DNA from: Microscillaceae bacterium
Lineage (GTDB): Bacteria; Bacteroidota; Bacteroidia; Cytophagales; Microscillaceae
Length of the DNA stretch: 37,025 nucleotides
Assembly: GCA_025455045.1 (NCBI GenBank)
Contig: JALONJ010000004.1
Location: 1-37,025, forward strand
Direction: 5' to 3'
Numbering within the stretch: the stretch's first letter is position 1; each line of letters begins with the position of its first letter. Shown here in pieces: positions 14,191 to 23,610 of the stretch. Position numbers and translations under genes: made by a program. The notes below the pieces were generated by a model. The model did not search any database, was not told where the DNA came from, and saw only the letters and a list, made by a program, of their open reading frames with translations.

Positions 14191-14987
14191 ATAGAAGCTA
14201 TCGGAATTTAGGGCTTTTTTTTGTAGCCGTTTATATTTTTGGAGTTTTGTGGATAGGCTATTACAGCATTACCGACCTCCAAAAACTGACCAAAATTTTC
14301 GAGACCTCCACCCTGTTGGTGTATATGGTGGTTGGTATGGGTTTGGTGGGTCTTTTGGCTTTCTTGTTTTTGTATTTGGGAGCCAACAATCGCATAGATG
14401 TAATGTATGTAACCGGTTCAGAAAACAAACTGGGCGAGAAAAACGGTTTATCGCCCGACGAAGATTTTATCGATTTGACTTCCAATACTACTTTGGCGGT
14501 TGTCAACAATATCAAATCGCATATCAAAGACACCCAAGCCGACCGCAAAAAACTCTTGGAGCAGGTTCTGCGCGATATTTGTAATTTTTTGGAAGCCTCG
14601 CTTGGGGCTTTGTATGTTGCCAAATATACCGAGGAAGAAAAAAATTTGATAATGAGTGCCGGTTATGCCCTCATTCGCTCCGATTCACAGATACCAACTT
14701 ATAAAGTAGGGGAAGGATTGGTAGGGCAGGTTGCCAAAAACGGTAAACCTATCCGCCTTGATGCCATTCCTGAAGGCTATGTCAAGGTAGTTTCGGGCTT
14801 GGGTACGGCTTCGCCGCGCAATATCTTGCTCGCCCCTATCAAAAACAACGAAGGCGAGGTTTTGGGAGTACTAGAACTAGCTTCTTTCAAAATATTTAAT
14901 GACAAAGATTTGGCTTTCTTGCAAGAAGTGGCACTACTTTTGGCAAGAGAATTGGAAGCAGATGAATTTTATGATGTAAATGTATAG
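14187..14987 (+). CDS. Membrane-anchored GAF-domain protein
   Basis: The protein has 266 aa. Two hydrophobic segments (about residues 8-27 and 43-66) anchor it in the inner membrane. A short helical linker (VVNNIKSHIKDTQADRKKLLEQVLRDI) leads to a GAF domain (about 120-258) with YKVGEGLVGQVAKNG, ILLAPIKNNEGEVLGVLEL and DLAFLQEVALLLARELE. It has no output domain, so it probably signals through a partner. It overlaps cheB by four bases and precedes the big PP2C sensor, whose GAF domain is of similar type (GLVGQAAIEKD, ILITPLI, YGVLEFAG). It may be a sensory adaptor of this cluster; this is inference. Confidence 0.8.
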   Translation: MNRSYRNLGLFFVAVYIFGVLWIGYYSITDLQKLTKIFETSTLLVYMVVGMGLVGLLAFLFLYLGANNRIDVMYVTGSENKLGEKNGLSPDEDFIDLTSNTTLAVVNNIKSHIKDTQADRKKLLEQVLRDICNFLEASLGALYVAKYTEEEKNLIMSAGYALIRSDSQIPTYKVGEGLVGQVAKNGKPIRLDAIPEGYVKVVSGLGTASPRNILLAPIKNNEGEVLGVLELASFKIFNDKDLAFLQEVALLLARELEADEFYDVNV

Positions 14988-15041
14988 TGCGTAAGATTAT
15001 ACATAACGGAAAACGTTATTACAATAAATAATCATAATTAA

Positions 15042-15052
15042 CTGATAATCAA
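15042..15052. repeat. TTGATWATCAA palindrome before the PP2C sensor gene
   Basis: The copy reads CTGATAATCAA, lying 53 bases before the start at 15105 in the 117-bp gap after the GAF protein gene. Confidence 0.6.
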
Positions 15053-15104
15053 GCATATAACTAAACTTATAACTCTGAATCCATAACTCTGAACTATTCA
15101 AATT

Positions 15105-18100
15105 ATGTTCAAAAATTTCAAATTAGGCGTTGGTTACAAAATCACCATTTTGGTTGTTACGGTAGTCGTAATTTCCATTTTGGCGGTGGGCTATGTAGCC
15201 TTTAATTTGAGTAAAAATTCGATTGAGGCGCGTTATAAAGAATCGATTGATGTAGTAGCCCGGCTCAAAACCCAAAAAATTGAAGCTTTTTTCGAGAAAA
15301 TCAAGGCAAATATTCAGTTTGGCAGTCAGCTCAATTTGATTAAGGAATATTGCGCCAAATACCGCCCTCAAACCCCTACTCAAACCGACACTTTCAAAGT
15401 AGTGCCTATCAACAACCGTACAGAGGAAGCCGACTCCACCCAAGAAGCCAAATTGGGGCTACCCAACAACACCGAATACCTAGAATTGAACAATCTTTTG
15501 AAAAGTATTTTAGGTAGTTATGAGGTTCGTAGGGTAGCCCTTACCGACCGCAAGGGCAATGTATTGTTTCAGCAAGGTAATGAAGAAGCCAACAATGCCA
15601 GCCCGTTTTTTACCGAAAAAGATGACAATACCATTAGCGTAGGGCGCGACTCGGTTTACTTCGGCAATCGTTTTGAGATTAAGGGTGTCAATCTGATGCA
15701 CGTGTCAGCCCCAGTCAAAGACGCAAATAACCAATTGCTGGGTATTTTGATTTATGAACTTAAGCTGGATTATGTTTATAATTTGGTCAATGACACCACT
15801 GGCTTGGGCAATACCGGCGAAATTTTATTGGCAAAAGCCTACAACAATGAAATCACGTATTTGAATGAACCTCGCTTGGCAAAAAAAGCTGGTAAAACCC
15901 CGCCCAAACGAGTTTTTTACAACAACAAAAAAGAACTCGCTATACAGAAAGCTACCCGCGAGCAACTCGAGACCGGCTTTATTGATGATATCGATTATCG
16001 AGAAGAATCGGTGCTTGCCGCCGCTCATTATGTTCCGATTGTGGACTGGGGTTTGGTAGTCAAAATTGACAAATCAGAAATTGACCAACCCACCAATAAC
16101 CTCCGCAACAACCTCATCATTGCCGGAGTAGTAGCTTTCTTGATTTCGGTCTTGATTGGGGTAATGTTTTCGCAAAGAACTTTAATTCAACCTTTGTTTT
16201 TGTTGAAGGAAACTGTCAATTTGCTCTCCAAAGGGGGACTACCCGACAAAACCGCCCGCGCTCGCCAAACCAATGATGAAATTGGCGAAATGAGCCAACA
16301 GTTGAATGAGTTGGTGGACAACCTAAAAGCCAAAACTAAATTTGCCCGAACCATCGGTCAGGGTGATTTGCAATCTAATTTTAAACCCGCCAGTGATTAT
16401 GATACCTTGGGGAATGCCCTATTGACAATGCGCGACTCCATTGAGCAATCAGCCGAGCGCGATGATGAACGCAACTGGATTGTAACCGGTTTGGCAGAAA
16501 TTGGGGATATTTTGCCCTCTATTGCCACTATTGAAGAATTGGGCGACTTGGTAACTGAATTTGTTACCAACAAAATTGGGGCGATACAGGGTGCATTTTA
16601 TACCGTAAACGACAGCAACAAAGACAATATATTTATTGAACTCAATGCCAGCTACGCTTACAACAAAAAGAAATATCTCAAAGCTCAATTCAAGTTTGCC
16701 GAAGGATTGGTAGGGCAAGCCGCCATCGAGAAAGACACCCTAGTTCGCACTGAGATTCCGGGCGATTATATGAGCATTAGCTCGGGTATTTTGGGCGACC
16801 AAAAGCCTCGTTGTATTTTGATTACTCCACTTATTACCAATGAAACTGTTTACGGAGTATTGGAATTTGCCGGTTTTGAAAAGTTTAACCACCGCGAGAT
16901 TGATTTTGTCAAAGAAATCAGTGAAATCATTGCCCGTACTTTGTTCAATATCAAAGTAAAAGAAAATACCGAGAGCCTCTTGAAGGATTCGCAAAAAATG
17001 GGGCGCGAATTGCAATTACAACAAGAAGTTTTGCGCCAAAATGCCGAGATAATGGAGGCTACTCAAGAAGAACTGCAACGTACCAACCGCGAATTGGAAA
17101 ATCAAATCCGTGAAGTGCAACGCGCCAACGACCGTACCCGTCTCTTGCTCGAAAACGCCTCTGAGGTTATTACCATTTACGAACCCAATGCAACCATTCG
17201 CTATATATCGCCCTCGGTCGAAAAAATCTTGGGTTATAGCCAAGATGAAATGATTGGTATTAGAGATATAGCCTATGTGCATCCTTTAGGAATCGAGGAC
17301 TTCGAGGGAATGTTTCAAAAATTGATTGACAAACCCGAAGAAAAAGTTACTATCCAATTTAGCTACCTGACCAAAAGCGGGGAGAGGATTTGGCTAGAAG
17401 CTACCGGAACCAACCTGCTGGCTGACCCGGCAATTCAAGGTATTGTCGTAAACTCTCGAGATATTACCGAGCGACGAGCGGCTGAAAAAGAACAACGCTT
17501 GCGCGGTCAGATGCAAGCCCTCTCCGAAAACTCGCCCGATTTGATTACGCGGATTAGCAAAGACGGCAAACTGTTTTACATTAATCCTACTATCGAATCT
17601 TACACCGGCAAGAAAAAAGATGATTATTTGCAAAAATTTTTAGATGAGCTAGAGTTGGGTGGCGGAATCCTCAATTCTTGGAAAGATTTATTGAAAGAGA
17701 CCCTCAACAAAAATCAAAAAATAAGCCTTGATATGGATTTTCCCTCTATTATGGGCGACCGTGTAATGCAAGTAACTGCCATTCCTGAAGAAAATGAGCA
17801 GAAAAATCTGGAATCTATCTTGGTAGTATCGCACGATATTACGGATAGGAAAATCATTGAATTGGAGATTTCGCAAAAGAACCGCAAAATCACCGAATCA
17901 ATCAATTATGCCAAACGGATTCAAGAGGCTATCTTGCCGGATAGCAATTATATTCGACAATTTTTACAAAATTCATTCATTTTATACAAGCCCCGCGATG
18001 TAGTAAGTGGCGATTTCCCTTGGTTTTTGCAAAAAGGTGATGATATTTACATCGCCGCCGTGGACTGTACCGGCCACGGTGTACCCGGTGCTTTGATTTC

Positions 18101-18641
18101 ATTGATTGGATTTTTCTTACTCAATAATATTGTCAATATCAAAGACGCGAGTAGCCCGGGCGAAATTTTGGACTTGTTGGACGAGGAAGTAACCAAAACC
18201 CTCAAACAAGAAGAGATAGAAGCCTCTACCAAAGACGGAATGGATATTGCGCTTTGTAAAATCAATCGCAAAAAAATGCAAATTGAGTACGCCGGAGCCC
18301 ATCGCCCTTTGTATTACCTTATCGAAGATGACTTGCTCGAAATCAAAGGCAACAAATTTCCGATTGGGGGCGCGCAATACAAAAACCGCGCACGATTTAC
18401 CAACACCATTATTAATTATAAAGAAGGCGACTCCGTATATTTGTTTTCTGATGGCTTTACCGACCAATTTGGCGGTCCGAAAAACAAGAAGTTTTCGCCC
18501 CGAAAAGTCCGCGAAATAATCACCGAAAATCAAAAATTGCCTCTACCCGAACTAAACCGTGTGCTTGACCAAGAGTTTGAAGATTGGCGAGGAAATAATA
18601 AACAAACCGATGATGTGTTAATGATTGGTATAAAATTATAA
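15105..18641 (+). CDS. Membrane sensor with Cache, HAMP, GAF, two PAS and a C-terminal PP2C (SpoIIE-type) phosphatase; SiaA-like
   Basis: The protein has 1178 aa. TM1 (about 10-29) and TM2 (about 336-356) flank a periplasmic Cache-like ligand-binding region. A HAMP linker follows (to about 430), then GAF (about 470-625), a coiled coil (about 630-690, LQLQQEVLRQNAE), PAS1 (about 692-810, NASEVITIYEPNATIRYISP), PAS2 (about 815-925) and PP2C (about 940-1178). The phosphatase metal ligands are present: Asp970 (VSGDF), Asp987 (DCTGHG), Asp1116 (SDGFTDQ) and Asp1169-1170 (TDDV). It should dephosphorylate a serine/threonine phosphoprotein. The SiaB- and SiaC-like genes directly downstream make SiaC the likely substrate, as in the Pseudomonas Sia partner switch. 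Several signals (periplasmic ligand, GAF, PAS) could feed into one output. Confidence 0.9.
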   Translation: MFKNFKLGVGYKITILVVTVVVISILAVGYVAFNLSKNSIEARYKESIDVVARLKTQKIEAFFEKIKANIQFGSQLNLIKEYCAKYRPQTPTQTDTFKVVPINNRTEEADSTQEAKLGLPNNTEYLELNNLLKSILGSYEVRRVALTDRKGNVLFQQGNEEANNASPFFTEKDDNTISVGRDSVYFGNRFEIKGVNLMHVSAPVKDANNQLLGILIYELKLDYVYNLVNDTTGLGNTGEILLAKAYNNEITYLNEPRLAKKAGKTPPKRVFYNNKKELAIQKATREQLETGFIDDIDYREESVLAAAHYVPIVDWGLVVKIDKSEIDQPTNNLRNNLIIAGVVAFLISVLIGVMFSQRTLIQPLFLLKETVNLLSKGGLPDKTARARQTNDEIGEMSQQLNELVDNLKAKTKFARTIGQGDLQSNFKPASDYDTLGNALLTMRDSIEQSAERDDERNWIVTGLAEIGDILPSIATIEELGDLVTEFVTNKIGAIQGAFYTVNDSNKDNIFIELNASYAYNKKKYLKAQFKFAEGLVGQAAIEKDTLVRTEIPGDYMSISSGILGDQKPRCILITPLITNETVYGVLEFAGFEKFNHREIDFVKEISEIIARTLFNIKVKENTESLLKDSQKMGRELQLQQEVLRQNAEIMEATQEELQRTNRELENQIREVQRANDRTRLLLENASEVITIYEPNATIRYISPSVEKILGYSQDEMIGIRDIAYVHPLGIEDFEGMFQKLIDKPEEKVTIQFSYLTKSGERIWLEATGTNLLADPAIQGIVVNSRDITERRAAEKEQRLRGQMQALSENSPDLITRISKDGKLFYINPTIESYTGKKKDDYLQKFLDELELGGGILNSWKDLLKETLNKNQKISLDMDFPSIMGDRVMQVTAIPEENEQKNLESILVVSHDITDRKIIELEISQKNRKITESINYAKRIQEAILPDSNYIRQFLQNSFILYKPRDVVSGDFPWFLQKGDDIYIAAVDCTGHGVPGALISLIGFFLLNNIVNIKDASSPGEILDLLDEEVTKTLKQEEIEASTKDGMDIALCKINRKKMQIEYAGAHRPLYYLIEDDLLEIKGNKFPIGGAQYKNRARFTNTIINYKEGDSVYLFSDGFTDQFGGPKNKKFSPRKVREIITENQKLPLPELNRVLDQEFEDWRGNNKQTDDVLMIGIKL

Positions 18642-18943
18642 AAAATTTTTACTTTTGCGAGTGAAAAATTTTATGCCATAAGTCAGTACAAAATTGGGAC
18701 CCAAGAATTAAAGATTAAAAATTGGATAATTATTTGATTATCAAATCCTTAAGATTTAATTTTAACATTTAATTTCTAGTATTCAATAATTCATTACAAT
18801 ATTATAACTACTTGATTATCAATTAGTTATGAATTTTTAGATTAAAATCGACAATTGTTGCATTATTGAAAGCCCAAATAGTTTTTTAATGAATTTGCTA
18901 ATAAAAGCACTTAGCTAAACAATTTAAAATTTAGAAAAGACTT
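18642..18943. other. 302-bp gap between the PP2C sensor and the SiaB-like gene
   Basis: It holds two exact palindromes, 18734-18744 and 18812-18822. The second is embedded in a longer symmetric form, ATAACTAC before it and ATTAGTTAT after it. No terminator or gene is visible, so read-through from the sensor into siaB/siaC remains possible. Confidence 0.6.
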
Positions 18944-19513
18944 ATGAAGTACATCTATGAATTACACAAGACAATGGTTACTCGAAACCTTATCTTAGTG
19001 TATGAAGGTGAATTCACACAAGAAATTACCAAATCCGTACTGGCAATGGCAGAGCGAAATATGGATGCAATTGGAGAGGATTCATCGGTCAAGCGCAAAG
19101 TATTTAATGTAATGGTTGAGTGCTTGCAAAACATTGTAAAACACTCCGACGAAGCCGAAGACAACAACTACGCCAATCGCAATGCGGCAGTGTTTATGAT
19201 TGGAAAACAAGAAGATAAGTATATCATCACTTCGGGCAATCCGGTCTCGAATGACAAAGTAGCCATTTTGCAAGGTAAGTTGGAATATATCAACTCTTTG
19301 GACAAAGAGGGCTTGAAAGACTATTACAAAGATATTATCAAAAACAATAAAGGGCTTTCGCCCAAAGGTGGGGCAGGGCTGGGTTTTGTGGATATGGCAC
19401 GTAAATCGGGGCAAAAACTCCAATTTGATTTTGAGCCGATTAACGACAATATCTCATTTTTTTCGCTCAAAACTATCATCAAACGCTCCACCGGCAAAGA
19501 AGATAACGAATAA
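18944..19513 (+). CDS. SiaB-like (DUF6272) ATP-binding serine/threonine kinase
   Basis: This 189-aa GHKL-type kinase has the N-box MVECLQNIVKHS (Asn63) and a glycine-rich ATP lid GGAGLGFVDMARKSG (from residue 142). It matches the SiaB family of partner-switch kinases, which phosphorylate SiaC and oppose the SiaA phosphatase. It is cytoplasmic. The gene for a SiaC-like protein starts 22 bp downstream, and the PP2C sensor lies upstream. The name rests on this context plus motifs, not on a search. Confidence 0.85.
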   Translation: MKYIYELHKTMVTRNLILVYEGEFTQEITKSVLAMAERNMDAIGEDSSVKRKVFNVMVECLQNIVKHSDEAEDNNYANRNAAVFMIGKQEDKYIITSGNPVSNDKVAILQGKLEYINSLDKEGLKDYYKDIIKNNKGLSPKGGAGLGFVDMARKSGQKLQFDFEPINDNISFFSLKTIIKRSTGKEDNE

Positions 19514-19535
19514 CTATTAAATATATAAAGTAAAT

Positions 19536-19898
19536 ATGGAAGTTATAAACTTAGAAGGTACTGAGGATACACCCAAAATAATCTTAGACCGTAATAATGG
19601 TATTTTTGAAATTTCGGGAAGGTCATTACCGGAAGACTCTGCTGAGTTTTATCAACCGATTTTGGATTGGCTAGATGAGTATAGCAAAAGCCCCAATCAA
19701 GAAACCGAATTTATCTTTAAATTGGAGTACTTCAATACTGCTTCATCTAAGCTAATTTTGGATATTTTGTCAAAATTGGAAACCATCGAAGGCACTAAAA
19801 TCGCTTGGTATTTTCACGAAGATGATGAAGATATGGAAGAAGCCGGTACCGAGTTTTCGGAATTGGTAGAAGTACCTTTTGAATTTAAGACTTATTAA
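19536..19898 (+). CDS. SiaC-like (DUF1987) regulatory phosphoprotein
   Basis: The protein is 120 aa, acidic and cytoplasmic. It contains LEYFNTASSKLIL, in which the Thr is residue 68, the same number as the phosphorylated Thr of Pseudomonas SiaC. FEISGRSLPEDSAEFY and DWLDEY near the N-terminus also fit DUF1987. In Pseudomonas, SiaC in its unphosphorylated form activates the diguanylate cyclase SiaD; no cyclase is in this window, so the output here is unknown. It is followed by a good terminator, closing the operon. Confidence 0.88.
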   Translation: MEVINLEGTEDTPKIILDRNNGIFEISGRSLPEDSAEFYQPILDWLDEYSKSPNQETEFIFKLEYFNTASSKLILDILSKLETIEGTKIAWYFHEDDEDMEEAGTEFSELVEVPFEFKTY

Positions 19899-19920
19899 TT
19901 TTAATCAACTCAAAAATAAC

Positions 19921-19965
19921 ACTTTGCCCTGCTTAATGATTTAAGTCGGGCAAAGTATTTTGTTT
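19921..19965 (+). terminator. Intrinsic terminator after siaC-like gene
   Basis: ACTTTGCCC (19921-19929) pairs with GGGCAAAGT (19948-19956). An inner CTTAA/TTAAG stem extends it, and a T-rich tract (ATTTTGTTTTG) follows. Confidence 0.85.
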
Positions 19966-20346
19966 TGTTGAAATAAGTTTCTCTAGGCGTATATCTTTGA
20001 TTATCAATAAATTAACTCGTATTCCGATTTTGAAAATAGCTTGACAAACAAATTATAAAAACAAACCAAAATCGGTTTTTATACGTAACTATCTGATAAT
20101 CAAATTTTTATCAACTCGAGTTTGAATTTTTGAGAAGCAAATAAAAATATAACTAATTGATAATCAATTGATTATAAAATTTATTTTTTAATTTTACACC
20201 ATACAGCCCAAACCGCCCCGAATAAAACATTGTAAAAATTTGGCATTTTAAAATTTTGTTGTATTATTTGCCTTACATAATTAAATCATTGAGTATCAGG
20301 ATTTAACACCCGTCCGATACTTTATCGATAAAGGGTTCAAAACGAT
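19966..20346. other. Gap before the ABC transporter with three palindromes
   Basis: Exact copies lie at 19997-20007, 20093-20103 and 20157-20167, and a variant (TTGAGTATCAG) at 20289-20299. The third has long symmetric flanks. TTTG near 20254 and TATTATTTG near 20263-20271 could be a promoter for the transporter, but the box is not exact. Confidence 0.55.
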
Positions 20347-23300
20347 ATGAGTTCGCAAATTCTCCAAGCTTTAACAAAATTATTTGCTCTAATCACCCGT
20401 CAAGATGGGGGAGCTACCGAATTTGAGCGCAAATTCGTCATTGATTACTTTGTCAAAGAACTCGACCAAGACTCCGTCCACGAATATACCAAACTGTATG
20501 ACGAAGAAGCCGAATACGGCAAAGTGCAAGACAACAAGGTAATCAGTATGAAGGATTCAGTTCGAATTCTTAAATTTTGCCGAGAAATCAACAAAGGGCT
20601 TGAACAGCGTCAAAAAATTATCATTCTCATCAAATTGTTGGAGTTGGTAGCTTCGGATAAAAATTTTACCGCCCAACGCCGAATGATTATTGATACCATT
20701 GCCAGTGCATTTAACCTGAAAGAAGAATACACCGGTATCGAAAGTTTTGTATTGTCCGAAGACTCCTCAACCATCACCGGTGATGATATTTTGGTGGCAA
20801 GCACCAGCAACAAACTCATTAGCCCCGAAGCCAAATACCTAAAAATTGAAAATTTACAAGGCGAAATCACCTTCAAACAAATCAAAAGTGCCGATTTGTA
20901 CTTTGTAAAATATGTGGGCGAAGAAGACGTAAGGCTCAATGGCTTTGCTATGAAGCGCAACGAGGTCTCCTTGTTCTCGAATGGTAGTAGTATTCGCCTC
21001 CCGCGCGGCGGAAGTATATATTATGGCGATATTACCGCCAAGTTTCTCGAGAATTTACAAGGGGTGAAACTCTCGTTTAGTGCCAAAAATATTCAATTTA
21101 CCTTTGCCAGTGGCGACATTGGCTTGCGTGAGATGAGTATCTCTGAAACTCAAGGCAAACTCATTGGTATTATGGGCGGAAGTGGCGCGGGTAAAACTAC
21201 CTTGATGAATGCCCTTTCGGGAATAGAAACGCCTTCCGGCGGCTCAGTCAAAATCAATGGCATTGACATTCATCAAGATAAGAAAAAAATTGAGGGAGTC
21301 ATCGGGTTTATTGCCCAAGACGACCTTTTGATTGAAGAACTTACGGTTTACCAAAACTTATACTACAACGCCAAACTTTGTTTTGACAAACTCAGCGAAA
21401 AAGATATTCACGACAAAGTAATGAATACCTTAGATAGTTTGGGGCTTGAACACATCAAACACATCACGGTAGGCAATGTATTGAATAAAAAAATCAGTGG
21501 CGGACAACGCAAACGCCTCAACATTGCTTTGGAGCTTATTCGTGAACCGGCAGTAATGTTTGTTGATGAGCCTACTTCGGGTTTGTCGTCCAAAGATTCA
21601 CAAAATGTAATTGACTTGCTCAAAGAGCTTTCTTTGAAGGGCAAACTCATTTTTGTTGTAATTCACCAGCCCTCTTCGGATATTTATAAAACCTTTGACA
21701 AAATGATTATTTTGGACAAAGGCGGCTATTTGATTTATTATGGCAATCCGATTGAAGCCATTGTGTACTTCAAACGAGAAACCAACCAAGCCGATAGCGG
21801 GCGATACAGCGAAAACCCCGAAGAAATGTTCAAAATCATTGAGAAGGAAGTTGTTGATGAATTTGGGCAAGAAACCGGCAAACGCCAACTTACGCCCCAA
21901 CAATGGCACGAGCGATTTGAAAATAAAATAAAATTTGATGAAGTTGAAGAAATCAAAGAAAGCCCACCTTCTTCGCTCAATCGCCCCAATATTTTTAAGC
22001 AAGCCTATTTATTTACCATTCGTGACTTTTTGGCAAAGATAAGCAATACCCAATATATGCTTATCAACTTGCTCGAAGCCCCGATTTTGGCTTTCTTGTT
22101 GGCTTTTATCATTCGTTTTCAAAACGAACCCTCTACCGGCGATTATGTATTTCGTTACAATGACAATATTCCGGCTTATGTACTGATTTGTGTGATTATT
22201 TCCTTGTTTATGGGTTTGACCGTAAGTGCGGAGGAGATTATCAAAGATAAAAAAATCCAAAAACGTGAGCAGTTTTTGAATTTGAGCCGCTTTAGTTATT
22301 TGGTTTCCAAATTGATTATTTTGTTTTTGTTGTCGGCTATTCAAAGCTTGACCTTTGCTTTCATTGGCAATTTGATTCTGGAAATTGACGGCGAATTGTG
22401 GAGCTATTGGCTGGTATTATTTTCTACTTCGTGCTTTGCCAATGTATTGGGATTGAATATATCTTCTACTTTCAACTCGGTGATTACCATTTATATCACC
22501 ATTCCTTTGTTGTTGATTCCGCAAATGATTTTGAGTGGGATTATATTTAGATACGAAAAAATGAACAAGGTAATCAGCGAAAAAGGCAAAGTGCCTTTGC
22601 TGGCTGATATTATGGTTTCGCGCTGGGCATTTGAAGCCATCGCCGTTGATCATTTTATGAATAACCAATATATGGCTGATTATTACAAATTGGAACAAAA
22701 TATCAATCAAAATAATTATAAAATCACGTATTGGATTCCTGCCCTCAAAACCCGACTTGAACGCACATTGGACAATCAGAAGAAAAAACCGACCGATTCT
22801 ATCAAAAATGTGATTCGAAAAGATTTGGCTTTGGTCAGGCACGAAATCAAATATGAAAATGCTTATGTTGATAAATATTTAAAAAATTATAATTTAGACA
22901 GCAAACTTACACCGCAAAAATTTGATGAGGTAGCTTTGACCAAACTTGTTAGCTATTTTGACAGTATAACTGTGAAGTTTCAAGAAAAAGTAAATGAAGC
23001 TACCAAAGACAAGGAAAACTTGCCGGATTTGATTAAGAAAAATCGGGACGCAAAATACGACATCAATAAAGCCAAAAACCGATACTATAATGATGGCTTA
23101 GAGATATTTGTAACCAATTTTGAAGTAAAAGATAGATTTGTAGAACACGAAGGTAAAATTTTACAACAAATCTACCCGGTTTACAACGAACCCAAAGAGT
23201 TTGCCGGCTGGTGGGATTATCGAACCCACTTCTGCGCCCCCAAAAAACACTTTGCCGGTATGTTGTTCGAGACCTATTATTTCAATATTGGCGTGATTTG

Positions 23301-23400
23301 GCTGTTTACTTTCTTACTTTATATTACATTGTACTTTGATTTCTTCAAAACGCTCTTGGGCGGCTTTGGCAAAATCAGTTTGGGCAAAAAATCCAAATAA
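20347..23400 (+). CDS. ABCG-type ABC transporter with TerB-like and FHA-like N-terminal regions
   Basis: The protein has 1017 aa with ATPase and membrane domain in one chain. Residues 1-140 are helical and TerB-like (FALITRQDGGATEFERKFVIDYF). Residues about 150-225 are beta-rich with an FHA-like look (VRLNGFAMKRNEVSLFSNGS). The nucleotide-binding domain has Walker A GGSGAGKTT (from about 276), signature ISGGQRKR (383-390) and Walker B VMFVDEPTSG (Asp407, Glu408). About six membrane segments follow (about 575 to 735 and near 980-1000). A large soluble insertion (about 735-975) lies before the last segment and probably faces the periplasm. The substrate is unknown. The FHA-like part suggests a link to phosphoprotein signalling, which fits the kinase/phosphatase cluster just upstream, but that is inference. 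Confidence 0.88.
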   Translation: MSSQILQALTKLFALITRQDGGATEFERKFVIDYFVKELDQDSVHEYTKLYDEEAEYGKVQDNKVISMKDSVRILKFCREINKGLEQRQKIIILIKLLELVASDKNFTAQRRMIIDTIASAFNLKEEYTGIESFVLSEDSSTITGDDILVASTSNKLISPEAKYLKIENLQGEITFKQIKSADLYFVKYVGEEDVRLNGFAMKRNEVSLFSNGSSIRLPRGGSIYYGDITAKFLENLQGVKLSFSAKNIQFTFASGDIGLREMSISETQGKLIGIMGGSGAGKTTLMNALSGIETPSGGSVKINGIDIHQDKKKIEGVIGFIAQDDLLIEELTVYQNLYYNAKLCFDKLSEKDIHDKVMNTLDSLGLEHIKHITVGNVLNKKISGGQRKRLNIALELIREPAVMFVDEPTSGLSSKDSQNVIDLLKELSLKGKLIFVVIHQPSSDIYKTFDKMIILDKGGYLIYYGNPIEAIVYFKRETNQADSGRYSENPEEMFKIIEKEVVDEFGQETGKRQLTPQQWHERFENKIKFDEVEEIKESPPSSLNRPNIFKQAYLFTIRDFLAKISNTQYMLINLLEAPILAFLLAFIIRFQNEPSTGDYVFRYNDNIPAYVLICVIISLFMGLTVSAEEIIKDKKIQKREQFLNLSRFSYLVSKLIILFLLSAIQSLTFAFIGNLILEIDGELWSYWLVLFSTSCFANVLGLNISSTFNSVITIYITIPLLLIPQMILSGIIFRYEKMNKVISEKGKVPLLADIMVSRWAFEAIAVDHFMNNQYMADYYKLEQNINQNNYKITYWIPALKTRLERTLDNQKKKPTDSIKNVIRKDLALVRHEIKYENAYVDKYLKNYNLDSKLTPQKFDEVALTKLVSYFDSITVKFQEKVNEATKDKENLPDLIKKNRDAKYDINKAKNRYYNDGLEIFVTNFEVKDRFVEHEGKILQQIYPVYNEPKEFAGWWDYRTHFCAPKKHFAGMLFETYYFNIGVIWLFTFLLYITLYFDFFKTLLGGFGKISLGKKSK

Positions 23401-23449
23401 ATAATGACTGATTGAATTGTGATAGTATGCTGAATATTTTTATAAGTAA

Positions 23450-23460
23450 TTGATAATCAG
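23450..23460. repeat. TTGATWATCAA palindrome after the ABC transporter
   Basis: The copy TTGATAATCAG has flanks TATAAGTAA and ACAGTTATA, giving an overall symmetric site of about 27 bp. Confidence 0.7.
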
Positions 23461-23610
23461 ACAGTTATATATTTTTGTAAAAATAAAACTTAAAATCAAT
23501 TGTTGAAATTGATTTTTTTCTAAAAACCCCTCAAATTACATACTCGAAATTATTTGAAAATGAAAGAAAACCTTAATACTTTTACAATGAATTTACCATT
23601 AACTTCATTC

